Shown here in pieces: positions 24,614 through 32,721 of a stretch of 64,000 nt of DNA; within the stretch, counting starts at the first letter, position 1; each line of letters starts with the position of its first letter. Both the position numbers and the translations under genes were made by a program. The notes beneath the pieces are model-generated. The model searched no databases, was not told the DNA's origin, and saw only the letters and a program-made list of their open reading frames with translations. Source of the stretch: Sphaerisporangium corydalis (GTDB lineage: Bacteria > Actinomycetota > Actinomycetes > Streptosporangiales > Streptosporangiaceae); contig NZ_JANZYP010000015.1 in assembly GCF_025506355.1 (NCBI RefSeq), positions 1-64,000 on the forward strand, given 5' to 3'.

Positions 24614-25620
24614 ACCGTGCGGCGCCAGACGTCCATGGCGAGCACCGGGCGCATCCCGACGGACAGGTACAGATCCAGCGCGGGCGAGGTGTTGTTGGTG
24701 TCCACGTGCAGGTAGGTGCCGGCCCGGCCCCGGCGCTCGTCGGCGGCGAAGGCGTGTCTCAGCAGCAGGCGGCCGAGGCCCCGGCCCCGGTACTCCGGCA
24801 GGACCGACAGGATGCGGACGTAACCGCAGTTCTCGTCGTCGGCGAACATGTCGCTCCCGAGCAGCATCGCCGCCGGCCGCCCGTCCACCTCGGCGAGCAG
24901 GAGCTGCGACCAGTCGTGGGTGCTCGCGGACTCGAAGTCCTCCCTCCACTGGTCGTACTCCTTCGGGACGAACCCGAAGTGCTCGGCGAAGCCCACCTGG
25001 TGGATCCGGTGGGCGGCCCGCGTCAGCTCCTCCGACCCGGCCGCCTGGCGGACCTCGACTCCCGGCAGGGAGCCGGGGTCCACCCCGGCGTGGTCGGCCC
25101 TCAGCCGGTGGAAGCCGGTTGCGGCTTTGAAGCCGTGCTCCTCGGCCAGCGCGCGCTTGGCGTCGTCCTGCCGGTAGATCGTGATGTCGGCCCGGGCGTG
25201 CGGGTGACCGGCCTCCGTGGCCAGCTCCCGTGCGCGCCGCAGCACCGTGTCCCACAGCCAGGCGCTTACGGCGGCGTCCCGGGCGTACACGTCGACGTCG
25301 ACGTTGTCGCTCGTGCCGTGGCGCTGGGCCAGACCCCAGCCCACCGGGCCCGCGTTTCCGCCTCCGTCGCCCCCATCCGCGGCCTCATCCCCCGCGTCCC
25401 CCGGTCTCGCGTACACCAGCCAGCCGTCCCTGGTGAGGTCGAACCCCGGCTCGGCGAGCCAGTCGGCCACGTCGGCCTCGGTCATGTCGGGGTGGCCGAG
25501 GACCTCGGCGTCGCAGGCGGACACCAGCCCGTAGATCGCCGGGACGTCCCCGGGGACCGGCCGCCGGACGTCGTAGGGGGTCCCGAGCGCGATGTCGTCG
25601 TTATTGTGGTTCGTGGTCAC
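24610..25620 (-). CDS. Tandem GNAT N-acetyltransferase
   Basis: A 336-residue protein with two GNAT folds. The C-terminal one keeps the acetyl-CoA motif VLPEYRGRGLGRLLLRHAF (about residue 270) and the LYLSVGMRP strand; the N-terminal half is degenerate, as in MshD-like double GNATs. A Gly/Asp-rich segment (GDAGDEAADGGDGGG) is inserted in the N-terminal half. Substrate unknown. It ends convergent with the MFS gene, overlapping by four bases, and starts divergent from the GerW-like gene. Confidence 0.82.
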   Translation of the reverse strand: MTTNHNNDDIALGTPYDVRRPVPGDVPAIYGLVSACDAEVLGHPDMTEADVADWLAEPGFDLTRDGWLVYARPGDAGDEAADGGDGGGNAGPVGWGLAQRHGTSDNVDVDVYARDAAVSAWLWDTVLRRARELATEAGHPHARADITIYRQDDAKRALAEEHGFKAATGFHRLRADHAGVDPGSLPGVEVRQAAGSEELTRAAHRIHQVGFAEHFGFVPKEYDQWREDFESASTHDWSQLLLAEVDGRPAAMLLGSDMFADDENCGYVRILSVLPEYRGRGLGRLLLRHAFAADERRGRAGTYLHVDTNNTSPALDLYLSVGMRPVLAMDVWRRTV

Positions 25621-25728
25621 CCCTCCGTTCTAGCCGCTCGCACTTGCGGCCCGCTGAGCGGGGACTTGGATCGCGTGCCGCCCGGCGCGCGACGTCCACC
25701 ATGGCGCACGGCCGATCGGGAGACATCG

Positions 25729-26052
25729 ATGGAACTGCGGGAATTCTTCGAGCACCTGTCCGGGGCCCAGCGGGTGTACGGGGAGCCGTACGAGAAGGAC
25801 GGTGTCACGATCATCCCGGCGGTCTCGGTCCGCGCCGGGGGCGGGTTCGGCAGGGGCGACGACAAGGGCGAGTACCCGAGCGGCGTCGGCGGGGGCGGCG
25901 GCGCCATCGCCCGCCCGGCGGGCGCGTACGTCATCAGGGACGGCGAGGTGACCTGGAAGCCCGCCCTCGACGTCGACCGCATCGTGCTCGGCGGGCAGAT
26001 CCTGGTCGGCCTGGTCCTCATCGCCTACGCGCGGTCGCTGAAGCGCGGGTAG
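25729..26052 (+). CDS. GerW/YtfJ-family small protein
   Basis: A 107-residue protein. The pattern YGEPYEKDGVTIIPAVSVRAG, followed by a Gly-rich segment and a hydrophobic C-terminal helix (ILVGLVLIAYA) ending RSLKRG, matches the sporulation YtfJ/GerW family. In Bacillus the homologue is a forespore protein needed for germination. In actinomycetes the role is unclear. It is a single-gene unit. The ATG was chosen as the first start of the conserved domain, with GGGAG upstream. Confidence 0.75.
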   Translation: MELREFFEHLSGAQRVYGEPYEKDGVTIIPAVSVRAGGGFGRGDDKGEYPSGVGGGGGAIARPAGAYVIRDGEVTWKPALDVDRIVLGGQILVGLVLIAYARSLKRG

Positions 26053-26180
26053 CCGCCGCCCCCCGCACAGGTATCGCCTATCGGGCGATGCGCGTCCGGC
26101 GGATGCCGCGCAAATGCCGCACGCGGGTGCGGCGGGCGAGCCGGTTCGGGCGCCCGGGGACGGCACTAAGGTAGGCCAAC

Positions 26181-27155
26181 ATGGCCCGCACCCGCCTCTA
26201 CCGCAATGGCGTCCTGGAAGCCGAAGGGTTCCCGATCGCCGATGTCTCCGAGCACATCCAGGACCCGTCGGCGACCGTGTGGTTCGACCTGCTGGCCCCC
26301 TCCCCCGAGAAGCTCGCCGTCATCAGCGAGGAGCTCGGGCTGCACCCGCTGGCCATCGAGGACGTGCTCCACCCGCACCAGCGACCCAAGCTCGACGTCT
26401 ACGAGAGCCACCTGTTCCTCACCGTGTACGCGGTGCGGATGGGCAAGGGCGCCGGGCCGCTCGACCTGACCGAGGTGTCGGTCTTCGTGACCAAGAACGC
26501 CCTGGTCACCGTCAGGACGGACGACACCTGCGACATCGACGCCGTGGTGGCCCGGTGGGACGCCAGCCCCGGGCTCGCCAAGCACGGTGTGTCGTTCCTG
26601 CTGCACTCCCTGCTCGACTACGTCGTGGACGGCCACTTCGACGTGGCGCAGACGCTGGACGACCAGGTGGAGGAGCTGGAGGACCAGCTCTTCACCGAGC
26701 ACCCGGGCGACGGCAGGACCATGCAGCGGCAGATGTTCGACCTGCGGCGGACCACGGTGCGGTTCCGCCGGGTGGTGGTGCCGATGCGCGAGGTCGTGAA
26801 CACCCTCATCCGCCGGGACCTGGGCGTGGTCGAGCAGGACATGGGGCCCTACTACCAGGACGTCTACGACCACGTGCTGCGGGTCTCCGAATGGACCGAG
26901 TCGCTGCGCGAGCTGGTGGGCAACGTCTACGAGACCCACCTGAACCTGCAGGGCTTCCGCATGAACGACATCATGAAGCAGGTGACGAGCTGGGCGGCCA
27001 TCATCGCCGTGCCCACCTTGATCACCGGCTTCTACGGGCAGAACATCCCCTTCCCCGGCTTCTCCCAGTCGTTCGGCTTCTGGACCTCCAGCCTGCTGAT
27101 CCTGGTGGCCTCGTCGATCCTCTACCTCGTGTTCCGCAAGAAGGACTGGATCTGA
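26181..27155 (+). CDS. corA: CorA-family divalent-cation transporter
   Basis: A 324-residue protein. A cytoplasmic funnel domain (LHPLAIEDVLHPHQRPKLDVYE is typical) and a long helix lead to two C-terminal membrane helices. The loop signature reads YGQN (TGFYGQNIPFPGF) instead of the canonical YGMN, a natural variant of the family that may alter Mg/Co/Ni selectivity. Homopentameric inner-membrane channel by family knowledge. Monocistronic. Confidence 0.88.
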   Translation: MARTRLYRNGVLEAEGFPIADVSEHIQDPSATVWFDLLAPSPEKLAVISEELGLHPLAIEDVLHPHQRPKLDVYESHLFLTVYAVRMGKGAGPLDLTEVSVFVTKNALVTVRTDDTCDIDAVVARWDASPGLAKHGVSFLLHSLLDYVVDGHFDVAQTLDDQVEELEDQLFTEHPGDGRTMQRQMFDLRRTTVRFRRVVVPMREVVNTLIRRDLGVVEQDMGPYYQDVYDHVLRVSEWTESLRELVGNVYETHLNLQGFRMNDIMKQVTSWAAIIAVPTLITGFYGQNIPFPGFSQSFGFWTSSLLILVASSILYLVFRKKDWI

Positions 27156-27220
27156 CGCCACGGCCCGGGGCGGGCCGGCCCGTGCGGGTGCTCGATCTGG
27201 CCCGGCGGCCCGGGAAGGGC

Positions 27221-27280
27221 CGGCCCGTGACCCCGCGGCCTGTGACCCCGCGGCCCGTGACCCCGCGGCCCGGGACAGGT
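27221..27280. repeat. 15-bp minisatellite, about four units
   Basis: CGGCCCGTGACCCCG recurs at 27221, 27236 and 27251 with one substitution, followed by a diverged fourth unit. It lies between the converging corA and tetR genes, inside a larger GGCCCGG-rich repeat field beginning near 27160. Confidence 0.8.
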
Positions 27281-27960
27281 CAGCCCGTGCAGGTGCTGGA
27301 GCCGCCGAGGCTCACCATGGCCGCGTAGACGTCCTCGGGGCGCATGGGCGGCTCGGACAGCGGGCGGGCGCGGCCGGCGCGGAAGGCGTCGAGCATCAGG
27401 CCGAGATGGCGGCGCCAGGCCGTCGGGCAGACGGCGGCGGTGGCCTCGCTGATGCGGGAGTGGCCCCAGATGACCAGCGCGAGGTCCTCGGCCGTGATGT
27501 CGGGCCGCACCGCACCCGCTTTCTGCGCGCGCTCGACGATCTGGCGGCTCAGCTCGTTGATGCGTCCCTGGGTGTGCTCCATGCACGCCGCGTGGGGGAA
27601 GCGCATGGAGGCCAGGTCGTTGAACCCCCGGTCGTGCGCCTGCAGCTCGCAGAGTTGTTCCAGGTAGAAGGCGAACGCCTCCCACGGGTCGTCCATGGAC
27701 AGGGCGTGTTCGGCCCGCTGGAGCCAGGTGCTCAGCTTGTCGACGAAGATCGCCTCGACGAGGTCCATGCGGGTGGGGAAGTTGCGGTACAGGGTGCCGA
27801 TGGCGACGCCGGCCTGCCGGGCGATCTGCTCCAGCGGGGCGTCCAGCCCGTCGGACGCGAAGATCGTCCGGGCGGCGGCGACCAGGGCGTCACGGTTGCG
27901 TTGCGCGTCGCGGCGCAGGGGCCGCTGGCTTGTGGCGATCGTGGGCTCGTCGGACGGCAT
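27280..27960 (-). CDS. TetR-family transcriptional repressor
   Basis: A 226-residue protein. The N-terminal HTH (DALVAAARTIFASDGLDAPLEQIARQAGVAIGTLYRNF, residues ~23-60) is a clear TetR DNA-binding domain; the C-terminal ligand domain is variable. It is divergent from a DoxX-family gene with 187 bp between, so control of that gene is the simplest inference. Confidence 0.9.
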   Translation of the reverse strand: MPSDEPTIATSQRPLRRDAQRNRDALVAAARTIFASDGLDAPLEQIARQAGVAIGTLYRNFPTRMDLVEAIFVDKLSTWLQRAEHALSMDDPWEAFAFYLEQLCELQAHDRGFNDLASMRFPHAACMEHTQGRINELSRQIVERAQKAGAVRPDITAEDLALVIWGHSRISEATAAVCPTAWRRHLGLMLDAFRAGRARPLSEPPMRPEDVYAAMVSLGGSSTCTG

Positions 27961-28147
27961 ACGGCCAGTGTAACTAACTTGAGGGCCGCCTCGACTTCTG
28001 TGCTACGCTCGCGGATCGAGATGCCCCTCCAGCTCCTGGCGCGTGCTCCGCACCAGGTCAGAGCCATCTTGAATCTCATCTGGTGGCGATGGCCGGGCCC
28101 GCCTGATGGGCACCCTCCTGTTGTGCCCGGCCTTCGAAGGAGACCCC

Positions 28148-28519
28148 GTGAACGTCGCCCTGGGGGTGCTTCAGATCGTGCTCGCCCTCGCCTTCCTGAT
28201 GGCCGGCCTCCTGAAGTCCACGCAGCCCAAGGAGAAGCTGGTCACCAACATGGCCTGGGCGGAGGACTTCTCCCCCGGCACCCTGAAGACCATCGGCGTG
28301 CTGGAGATCCTCGCCGCCCTCGGCCTGGTCCTGCCCGGCCTCACCGGCATCGCCACCGTGCTGACCCCGCTGGCCGCCACCGGACTGGCCATCGTGATGG
28401 TCGGCGCGATCGTCGTCCACGCCCGCCGCCACGAGACGCAGGGCGTCATCATCAATGTGGTACTCCTCCTCCTCTCCGCCCTCATAGCCTGGGCCCGCTT
28501 CGGCCCCTACCACTACTGA
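28148..28519 (+). CDS. DoxX-family membrane protein
   Basis: A 123-residue protein with four hydrophobic helices and the family pattern LLKSTQPKEKL, then EDFSPGTLKTIGVLEILAALGL. Actinomycete members are linked to redox or thiol stress and are often under a TetR regulator, as here. Start GTG has AAGGAG seven bases upstream. Function in this organism is not determined. Confidence 0.85.
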   Translation: MNVALGVLQIVLALAFLMAGLLKSTQPKEKLVTNMAWAEDFSPGTLKTIGVLEILAALGLVLPGLTGIATVLTPLAATGLAIVMVGAIVVHARRHETQGVIINVVLLLLSALIAWARFGPYHY

Positions 28520-28529
28520 CCCCTCTCCC

Positions 28530-28815
28530 TTCAAGCCGTTGAGAGCGTATTTCTCACGAAATGGGTGAGGGAAGACACCAGCTTTAATCGGCCCACCCGT
28601 TGAACAGTGTCGCGGAAACCGAGTCCTGCCCACCCCGTCGAACAGTGGCACGGAAACCGAGTCCTGCCCACCCAGCACTCGCAACCCACCACCGCCCAAC
28701 CACCAGCGGCTCTACTCCCCTACCCTCCGTGACCTGCACAAATGGCGCCGACACGGCGAGACGAGGTACGGGCGAAACCGGCGCCATGTACGGTGACTGA
28801 CCGGTAATCGCTTGC
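28530..28815. repeat. Tandemly duplicated non-coding element, copy 1
   Basis: It begins TTCAAGCCGTTGAGAGCGTA and contains GAACAGTG...CCGAGTCCTGCCCACC twice (a 37-bp internal duplication). It ends with an arm pair ATGGCGCC...GGCGCCAT around a purine-rich middle. The beginning matches copy 2 over about 120 bp at a 295-bp offset. Confidence 0.8.
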
Positions 28816-28824
28816 TGCGAACCC

Positions 28825-29245
28825 TTCAACCCGCTGAGGGTATATTTCTCACGGGAAATGGATGAGGGAAGACACCGGATTTAGTTAGCCCACCCGTTGA
28901 ACAGTGTCGTGGGAACCGAGTTCTGCCCACCCAGCACTCGCAAACTCATAACCGGCTACCACTGGCGTGAACCGACCCCTAGGACTAAACGGCCCCCGGC
29001 CAGGGGAGGTCACCGGCTACTGACTGCCGCCTCCCGTTCCTTCTGGACCGACGTAACAGGTGCCGACGTAACAGGTGCCGAAGTTACAGGTGCCGAGGAG
29101 CCGGGCCTTCTTACTTACCGGCTTACTTACCGGCCCCTCGGGCTACCTACCGGCCACGGGGTTGTACAGATCGGCGCCGACGCGGTGGGAAGGGGTACGG
29201 CGAAGTCGGCGCTATATGCGGTGGTCGACCGACAAACGCGTGCTC
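28825..29245. repeat. Tandemly duplicated non-coding element, copy 2
   Basis: Begins TTCAACCCGCTGAGGGTATA and shares the GTTGAACAGTGTCG and CCCAGCACTCGCAA blocks with copy 1. The distal part (CGGCGCCGACGCGGTG to GTCGGCGCTATATGC) matches the end of copy 1 but is separated from the first part by about 200 bp that include a 15-bp minisatellite. Confidence 0.7.
29050..29094. repeat. 15-bp x3 minisatellite
   Basis: GACGTAACAGGTGCC occurs at 29050 and 29065, and a diverged copy (GAAGTTACAGGTGCC) at 29080. It lies inside the second copy of the duplicated non-coding element. Confidence 0.85.
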
Positions 29246-29371
29246 AGGGCCGAACCAGGCCGCTAGGCCCAAGAAATCGCCCGAGCCGAAGGCGAGGTCC
29301 ATTGTCAGACGCCGACATCGCTCACATCAGCGACCGCCGGCAGAGGACACCGCCGCCCACGGCTGTTGGGG

Positions 29372-29626
29372 TCAGCCGGGGTGGCCTCGGCCGTCTTGGA
29401 TGGCGTTCCATTCCTCGTCGGACACCGGTGGGGTGCCGAGGGCCTGGGCCGCTTCGTCGAGGTCCGCACGTGACAGATGCCAGCAGTGCATCAGACCCTC
29501 GGCACGCCTTCGCTGACGCTCGCTCTCCACGATGACGGCAACGGCCGCGCGCACCCGTGCCACCGTCGTGCGGTTGACCCTGCACCGGTCCGGACCGTCC
29601 TTGTGGGCGCCGTTGACGCGGATCAT
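29372..29626 (-). CDS. Small hypothetical protein
   Basis: An 84-residue basic, helical protein (RTTVARVRAAVAVIVESERQRRRAEG, then LSRADLDEAAQALG). AAGGAG lies five bases before the ATG, which overlaps the stop of the upstream gene (ATGA). It is therefore co-translated with the 168-residue protein. No family recognised. Confidence 0.65.
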   Translation of the reverse strand: MIRVNGAHKDGPDRCRVNRTTVARVRAAVAVIVESERQRRRAEGLMHCWHLSRADLDEAAQALGTPPVSDEEWNAIQDGRGHPG

Positions 29627-30129
29627 CGATTCTCCTTGGTGATGCTCCACGCGGGGTCCGTCGCCGCGGCGCCGCTCACGGCCACGTCCGGGCCAGGAGG
29701 TTCGTCCACGGCCACCTCCGGGCTCGGAGGTTCGTCCACGGCCATCTCGCGAGGGGTACGTGACGTTTTCGGCTTCTTGGAGGACGTTCCTCTCGGGGCG
29801 GGGACGGGTTTCGCCGGGGGGACCTGGCGGAGTTCGGCGTAGCGGTCGGCGATACGGCGGGCCGCCGTCACCGGGTCGTCGACCGGGCTGAAGCTGTAGG
29901 TCCTCCGGCGGGTGGTCTCCGAGACGCCGCCCGACCACCAGAAGCAGGCGCCGTCCGTCCAGGCCACAAGGTCGAGCCATACGCTCACCAGCGCGAGACC
30001 ACGGCCTTCGTGGACCTGGGTCGGGATCCCGTGATGTTCCAGCGTCCGGCTCAACCGGTGAGCGGCCCGCGCGGCAGGATGCCGGTACACCCGCTCATCG
30101 GCGACCATGACGGCCATCCCCGCGAACAA
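29623..30129 (-). CDS. Hypothetical protein with charged/proline tail
   Basis: A 168-residue protein from the TTG at 30129; ATGs at 30117 and 30108 are alternatives, the latter having GGGG at good spacing. Residues 1-110 form a compact domain (HRLSRTLEHHGIPTQVHEG, then LVAWTDGACFWWSGG) resembling small actinomycete proteins of unknown role. Residues 115-168 form a disordered tail with two MAVDEPPSPEV-like repeats. It is the first gene of a two-gene unit, behind a perfect 17-bp palindrome at 30176. Function unknown. Confidence 0.65.
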   Translation of the reverse strand: MFAGMAVMVADERVYRHPAARAAHRLSRTLEHHGIPTQVHEGRGLALVSVWLDLVAWTDGACFWWSGGVSETTRRRTYSFSPVDDPVTAARRIADRYAELRQVPPAKPVPAPRGTSSKKPKTSRTPREMAVDEPPSPEVAVDEPPGPDVAVSGAAATDPAWSITKENR

Positions 30130-30672
30130 GAGGCAAGCTCATGGCTTGAACCGTAGGAAGATCTGTAAAAAATAGGCAAGAAAGTTTCTTGCAGTTGCTC
30201 CAACTCACTTTTTTCAGGTCACACACCGACATGGCAGGAAATGACCTTCAATTTGGGTGTCTAGCCGGATAAATGCAGGTCAGGCGGCCATCACATCGGC
30301 GGCCCGTCTCCTGGTCCCGCCCGTCGCGCTCCGCGAGCGTGAGACGCCTTGGATCGACACGTGGTGGGCGGAGAGGCGAGCGGGGAGCTGAACGGGGCGT
30401 CGAGGGCTCAGGCCAGGGGCCGACTCGCGGCCGAGCTGGCCACGTACTCCGATGGGGCGGCGAATGATAATTGTTGCTTTGGCGCAGGTCATGAGGATTT
30501 CTCATGGAATTTGTGACCGCTGAGTCCGCCATCCCATGGGCGGGCGAGGCGGGCGGAACGTGGAGTCCGTGACCCAGGCGTCAGGTGGCTCAGGATCGGG
30601 CAGGTCGGGCAGGGCCGGGCTGGTGGGGCACGGTGTGCGGAACCTTTCGGCTCAGGCAGCGGTAACCGACCC
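30130..30672. other. Intergenic region with AT-rich divergent promoter
   Basis: No supported gene in 540 bp. The left part (30160-30260) is markedly AT-rich for this genome and contains the palindrome at 30176-30192; the rest is GC-rich without codon structure. Confidence 0.5.
30176..30192. promoter_or_regulatory. Perfect 17-bp palindrome, candidate operator
   Basis: GCAAGAAAGTTTCTTGC is symmetric about a single central base. It lies 47 bp upstream of the hypothetical two-gene unit on the minus strand, next to a run of A/T suited to a -10 region. Confidence 0.55.
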
Positions 30673-31290
30673 GTGGAAACCGCACACGAACCCGTGACCG
30701 CGCCCGGAACCGTGACCTCGACCGAACCCGCGACCGCGAGCCGTACCCGGTTGGTGCGTCCCCGCCGACCGCGGGGACGGTCGCTCGTCCTCCTGGCCCT
30801 TGTCGTCGGCGTCTGGGTCGCCTCCTCGGGCTGTTCGCCGGACCCTGGGTCCTCCGCGAACGCGCCAAGCGGCCGACCAACCGGGGCGCGGGCGAGCGGG
30901 GGCGAACCCGAGCAGGCGGGGTGTGCGGTCACGCGGGTCTCTGATCGGGCGGCCGGTCCGCCGCGCGAGGTGCTCCGGCAGGCGCCCGGTCAGGACCAGT
31001 GGTTCGGCCGGGACGACCTGTGGGTGTCGCTTCCCGTCGCCCAGTACGAGATCACGCCCGACGGGCGCGGCTACGGTCTGAAGATCGGCTGGTGGCGGCT
31101 GGCCGAGGGCCGGCTGAAGCTGAGCGCGACAAGGATCGGCGAAAGGGGGACGGCGGTCACCGAGGTGCCGTCCGGGTACGCGCCGACGGGGTTGCAGCCC
31201 ACCGGAGTGACGTTCCCCAAGCCGGGCTGCTGGCGCGTCACCGGCACGCTCAACGACACCAAGGTCGGATTCGTGCTGCGGGTCCATTAG
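30673..31290 (+). CDS. Predicted lipoprotein of unknown function
   Basis: A 205-residue protein. A hydrophobic segment (RSLVLLALVVGVWVASSGC) ends in a lipobox with Cys 54. The long polar N-terminus suggests the true start may be the in-frame GTG near 30754, giving a normal 27-residue signal. The exported part contains two further cysteines and a beta-rich segment (LKIGWWRLAEGRLKLSATR). It is followed closely by two membrane-protein genes on the same strand. No family recognised. Confidence 0.7.
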   Translation: METAHEPVTAPGTVTSTEPATASRTRLVRPRRPRGRSLVLLALVVGVWVASSGCSPDPGSSANAPSGRPTGARASGGEPEQAGCAVTRVSDRAAGPPREVLRQAPGQDQWFGRDDLWVSLPVAQYEITPDGRGYGLKIGWWRLAEGRLKLSATRIGERGTAVTEVPSGYAPTGLQPTGVTFPKPGCWRVTGTLNDTKVGFVLRVH

Positions 31291-31436
31291 GCGGAGCGGA
31301 AAGAAGTGCTGCGGGTCTGTTAGGCGGAGCGGAAAGAACAGGGGCAAGGCCGGGCGAAAGTGGGTTGCGCTCCCGCCGCGGCGACGCGATGATCACACCG
31401 GCCGCGGGGGAATTCGCCTATGGCGTCAGGGGGATC

Positions 31437-32633
31437 GTGAAGGATGACGACCTGCCGGTCGAGGCCGGGCCGGACCGGGGGCCGCTGAGCGGGAGTCCCG
31501 TTCGCGTCATGGTCGCCGTCAGCACGGTCCTCGGCGCCGTGGGGCTGCTCGTGACGTTCTGGTTCCTCGATGTGGCCGGGTTCGACGTCCTGCGCGAGCG
31601 GGCGCCGGCGCTGGACGCCATGCTCCTCGAGGGGAACCGTTACAACGCCTACGACTTCGGCAAGGCGACCTCGGACATCGGGTACATAGTGCTCTCCTAC
31701 GGTTCGCCCGACCTGGCGACGTTCGCGTTCTCCAGCCTGCTCGATCAGACGCCGTTCGCCTACCCGCCGAACGTCACGTTCGTGTCGTTCGTCCTGGTCG
31801 TGATCCTGATGCTGATCACCCTCGTGGAGGGGGCGGGGCACCGGCCGGGCATCGGCAGGCTGGTGTTCCTCACCCTGTCCGGCATCGGGGTCTCCGCCTC
31901 GCTGTGCACGTTCGCGACCGAGCTGGTGACCGCGTCCGGGGACGGGCCGGAGGGGCGGCACACCGGGTACCAGTTCGCCGTGTCGATCTTCTCCCTGGCG
32001 CTGGCCCTGACGCTGGCCGGCTGCCTGGCGCGCCTGCCGGGGGTGACCGAGCAGGTCCGGAGGGTCGCGGCCGAGGTGGCCGGCCGGTCAAGGAACTCCG
32101 TGCTCCCGTACGGCGTCCCCCGCATGCTCCCGAACGCGCCCGCCGCGACGGTCGCGGTCGTGGACTCGGCGCTGCTGGCGGCGGTCGTCCTGGCCGCGCT
32201 CGCGGGCACCACGACGCTGCGGGACGCCGTCAACGGGACCGGCGCGGTGGGCCGCTACCTCTCCTCGGTCACGGAGGAATCGGTGCGTATCAGGATCGGC
32301 CGCCCCGCCGTACTCGGGAACGTCACCTGGCAGGCGGACGTGGCCCTGTTCCTGGTCTTCCTGGTGATCCTCGCCGCCTCGCTCCTGTGGCTGCTCGGGA
32401 CGCTGCCCGCGCGGTCGCCGGCCCTGCCGGTGCTGGCGGCCTGTCTGTGCTGCGCGACGGTGGCGGCGCTCGCGACCGCCTGCCTGCGGTACGGGTTGTT
32501 CGAGGTCTCCGGCGTCAACCCGTGGGGGCCGCTGTACACGCGCGTGGTCCCGCAGGCGATGCGGTCGGGCGTCCTGTACGGACTGGTGATCGGTCTGGTG
32601 GCCGCACTCCGGCACCGCCGGGCCCGGGCGTGA
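31437..32633 (+). CDS. Polytopic membrane protein of unknown function
   Basis: A 398-residue protein from a GTG with AGGGGG just upstream; ATG at 31389 would add 16 residues. It has about seven hydrophobic helices (VMVAVSTVLGAVGLLVTFWF, VSFVLVVILMLITLV, ALFLVFLVILAASLLWLL and others), with an extracellular loop between the first two. No transporter or enzyme motif seen. The neighbouring lipoprotein and single-pass protein suggest a cell-envelope unit. Confidence 0.7.
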   Translation: MKDDDLPVEAGPDRGPLSGSPVRVMVAVSTVLGAVGLLVTFWFLDVAGFDVLRERAPALDAMLLEGNRYNAYDFGKATSDIGYIVLSYGSPDLATFAFSSLLDQTPFAYPPNVTFVSFVLVVILMLITLVEGAGHRPGIGRLVFLTLSGIGVSASLCTFATELVTASGDGPEGRHTGYQFAVSIFSLALALTLAGCLARLPGVTEQVRRVAAEVAGRSRNSVLPYGVPRMLPNAPAATVAVVDSALLAAVVLAALAGTTTLRDAVNGTGAVGRYLSSVTEESVRIRIGRPAVLGNVTWQADVALFLVFLVILAASLLWLLGTLPARSPALPVLAACLCCATVAALATACLRYGLFEVSGVNPWGPLYTRVVPQAMRSGVLYGLVIGLVAALRHRRARA

Positions 32634-32721
32634 TGCGTGATTCCCTGGGCGGGCCAGGGCACCGAACCGGGATATTGAACACCTCAACGCCAGACCGGGA
32701 CACCAGACGCGGACGGTGCGG

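Larger units (their letters stand above)
28520..29371. other. Non-coding region built from a duplicated element
   Basis: No gene with codon structure was found in this 850-bp gap. It consists mainly of two diverged copies of one element plus a 15-bp repeat; see the repeat entries. Confidence 0.6.

Noticed and set aside
28530-29245. Duplicated element as an insertion sequence
   Set aside because: No transposase frame, no consistent terminal inverted repeats and no target-site duplication could be seen.
28897-29535. Plus-strand 212-codon frame in the duplicated element
   Set aside because: Not conserved between the two copies of the element, no ribosome-binding site, repeats explain the open frame.
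30248-30532. 94-codon minus-strand frame
   Set aside because: Composition biased to Pro/Arg/Ser, no start signal and no domain; probably chance.
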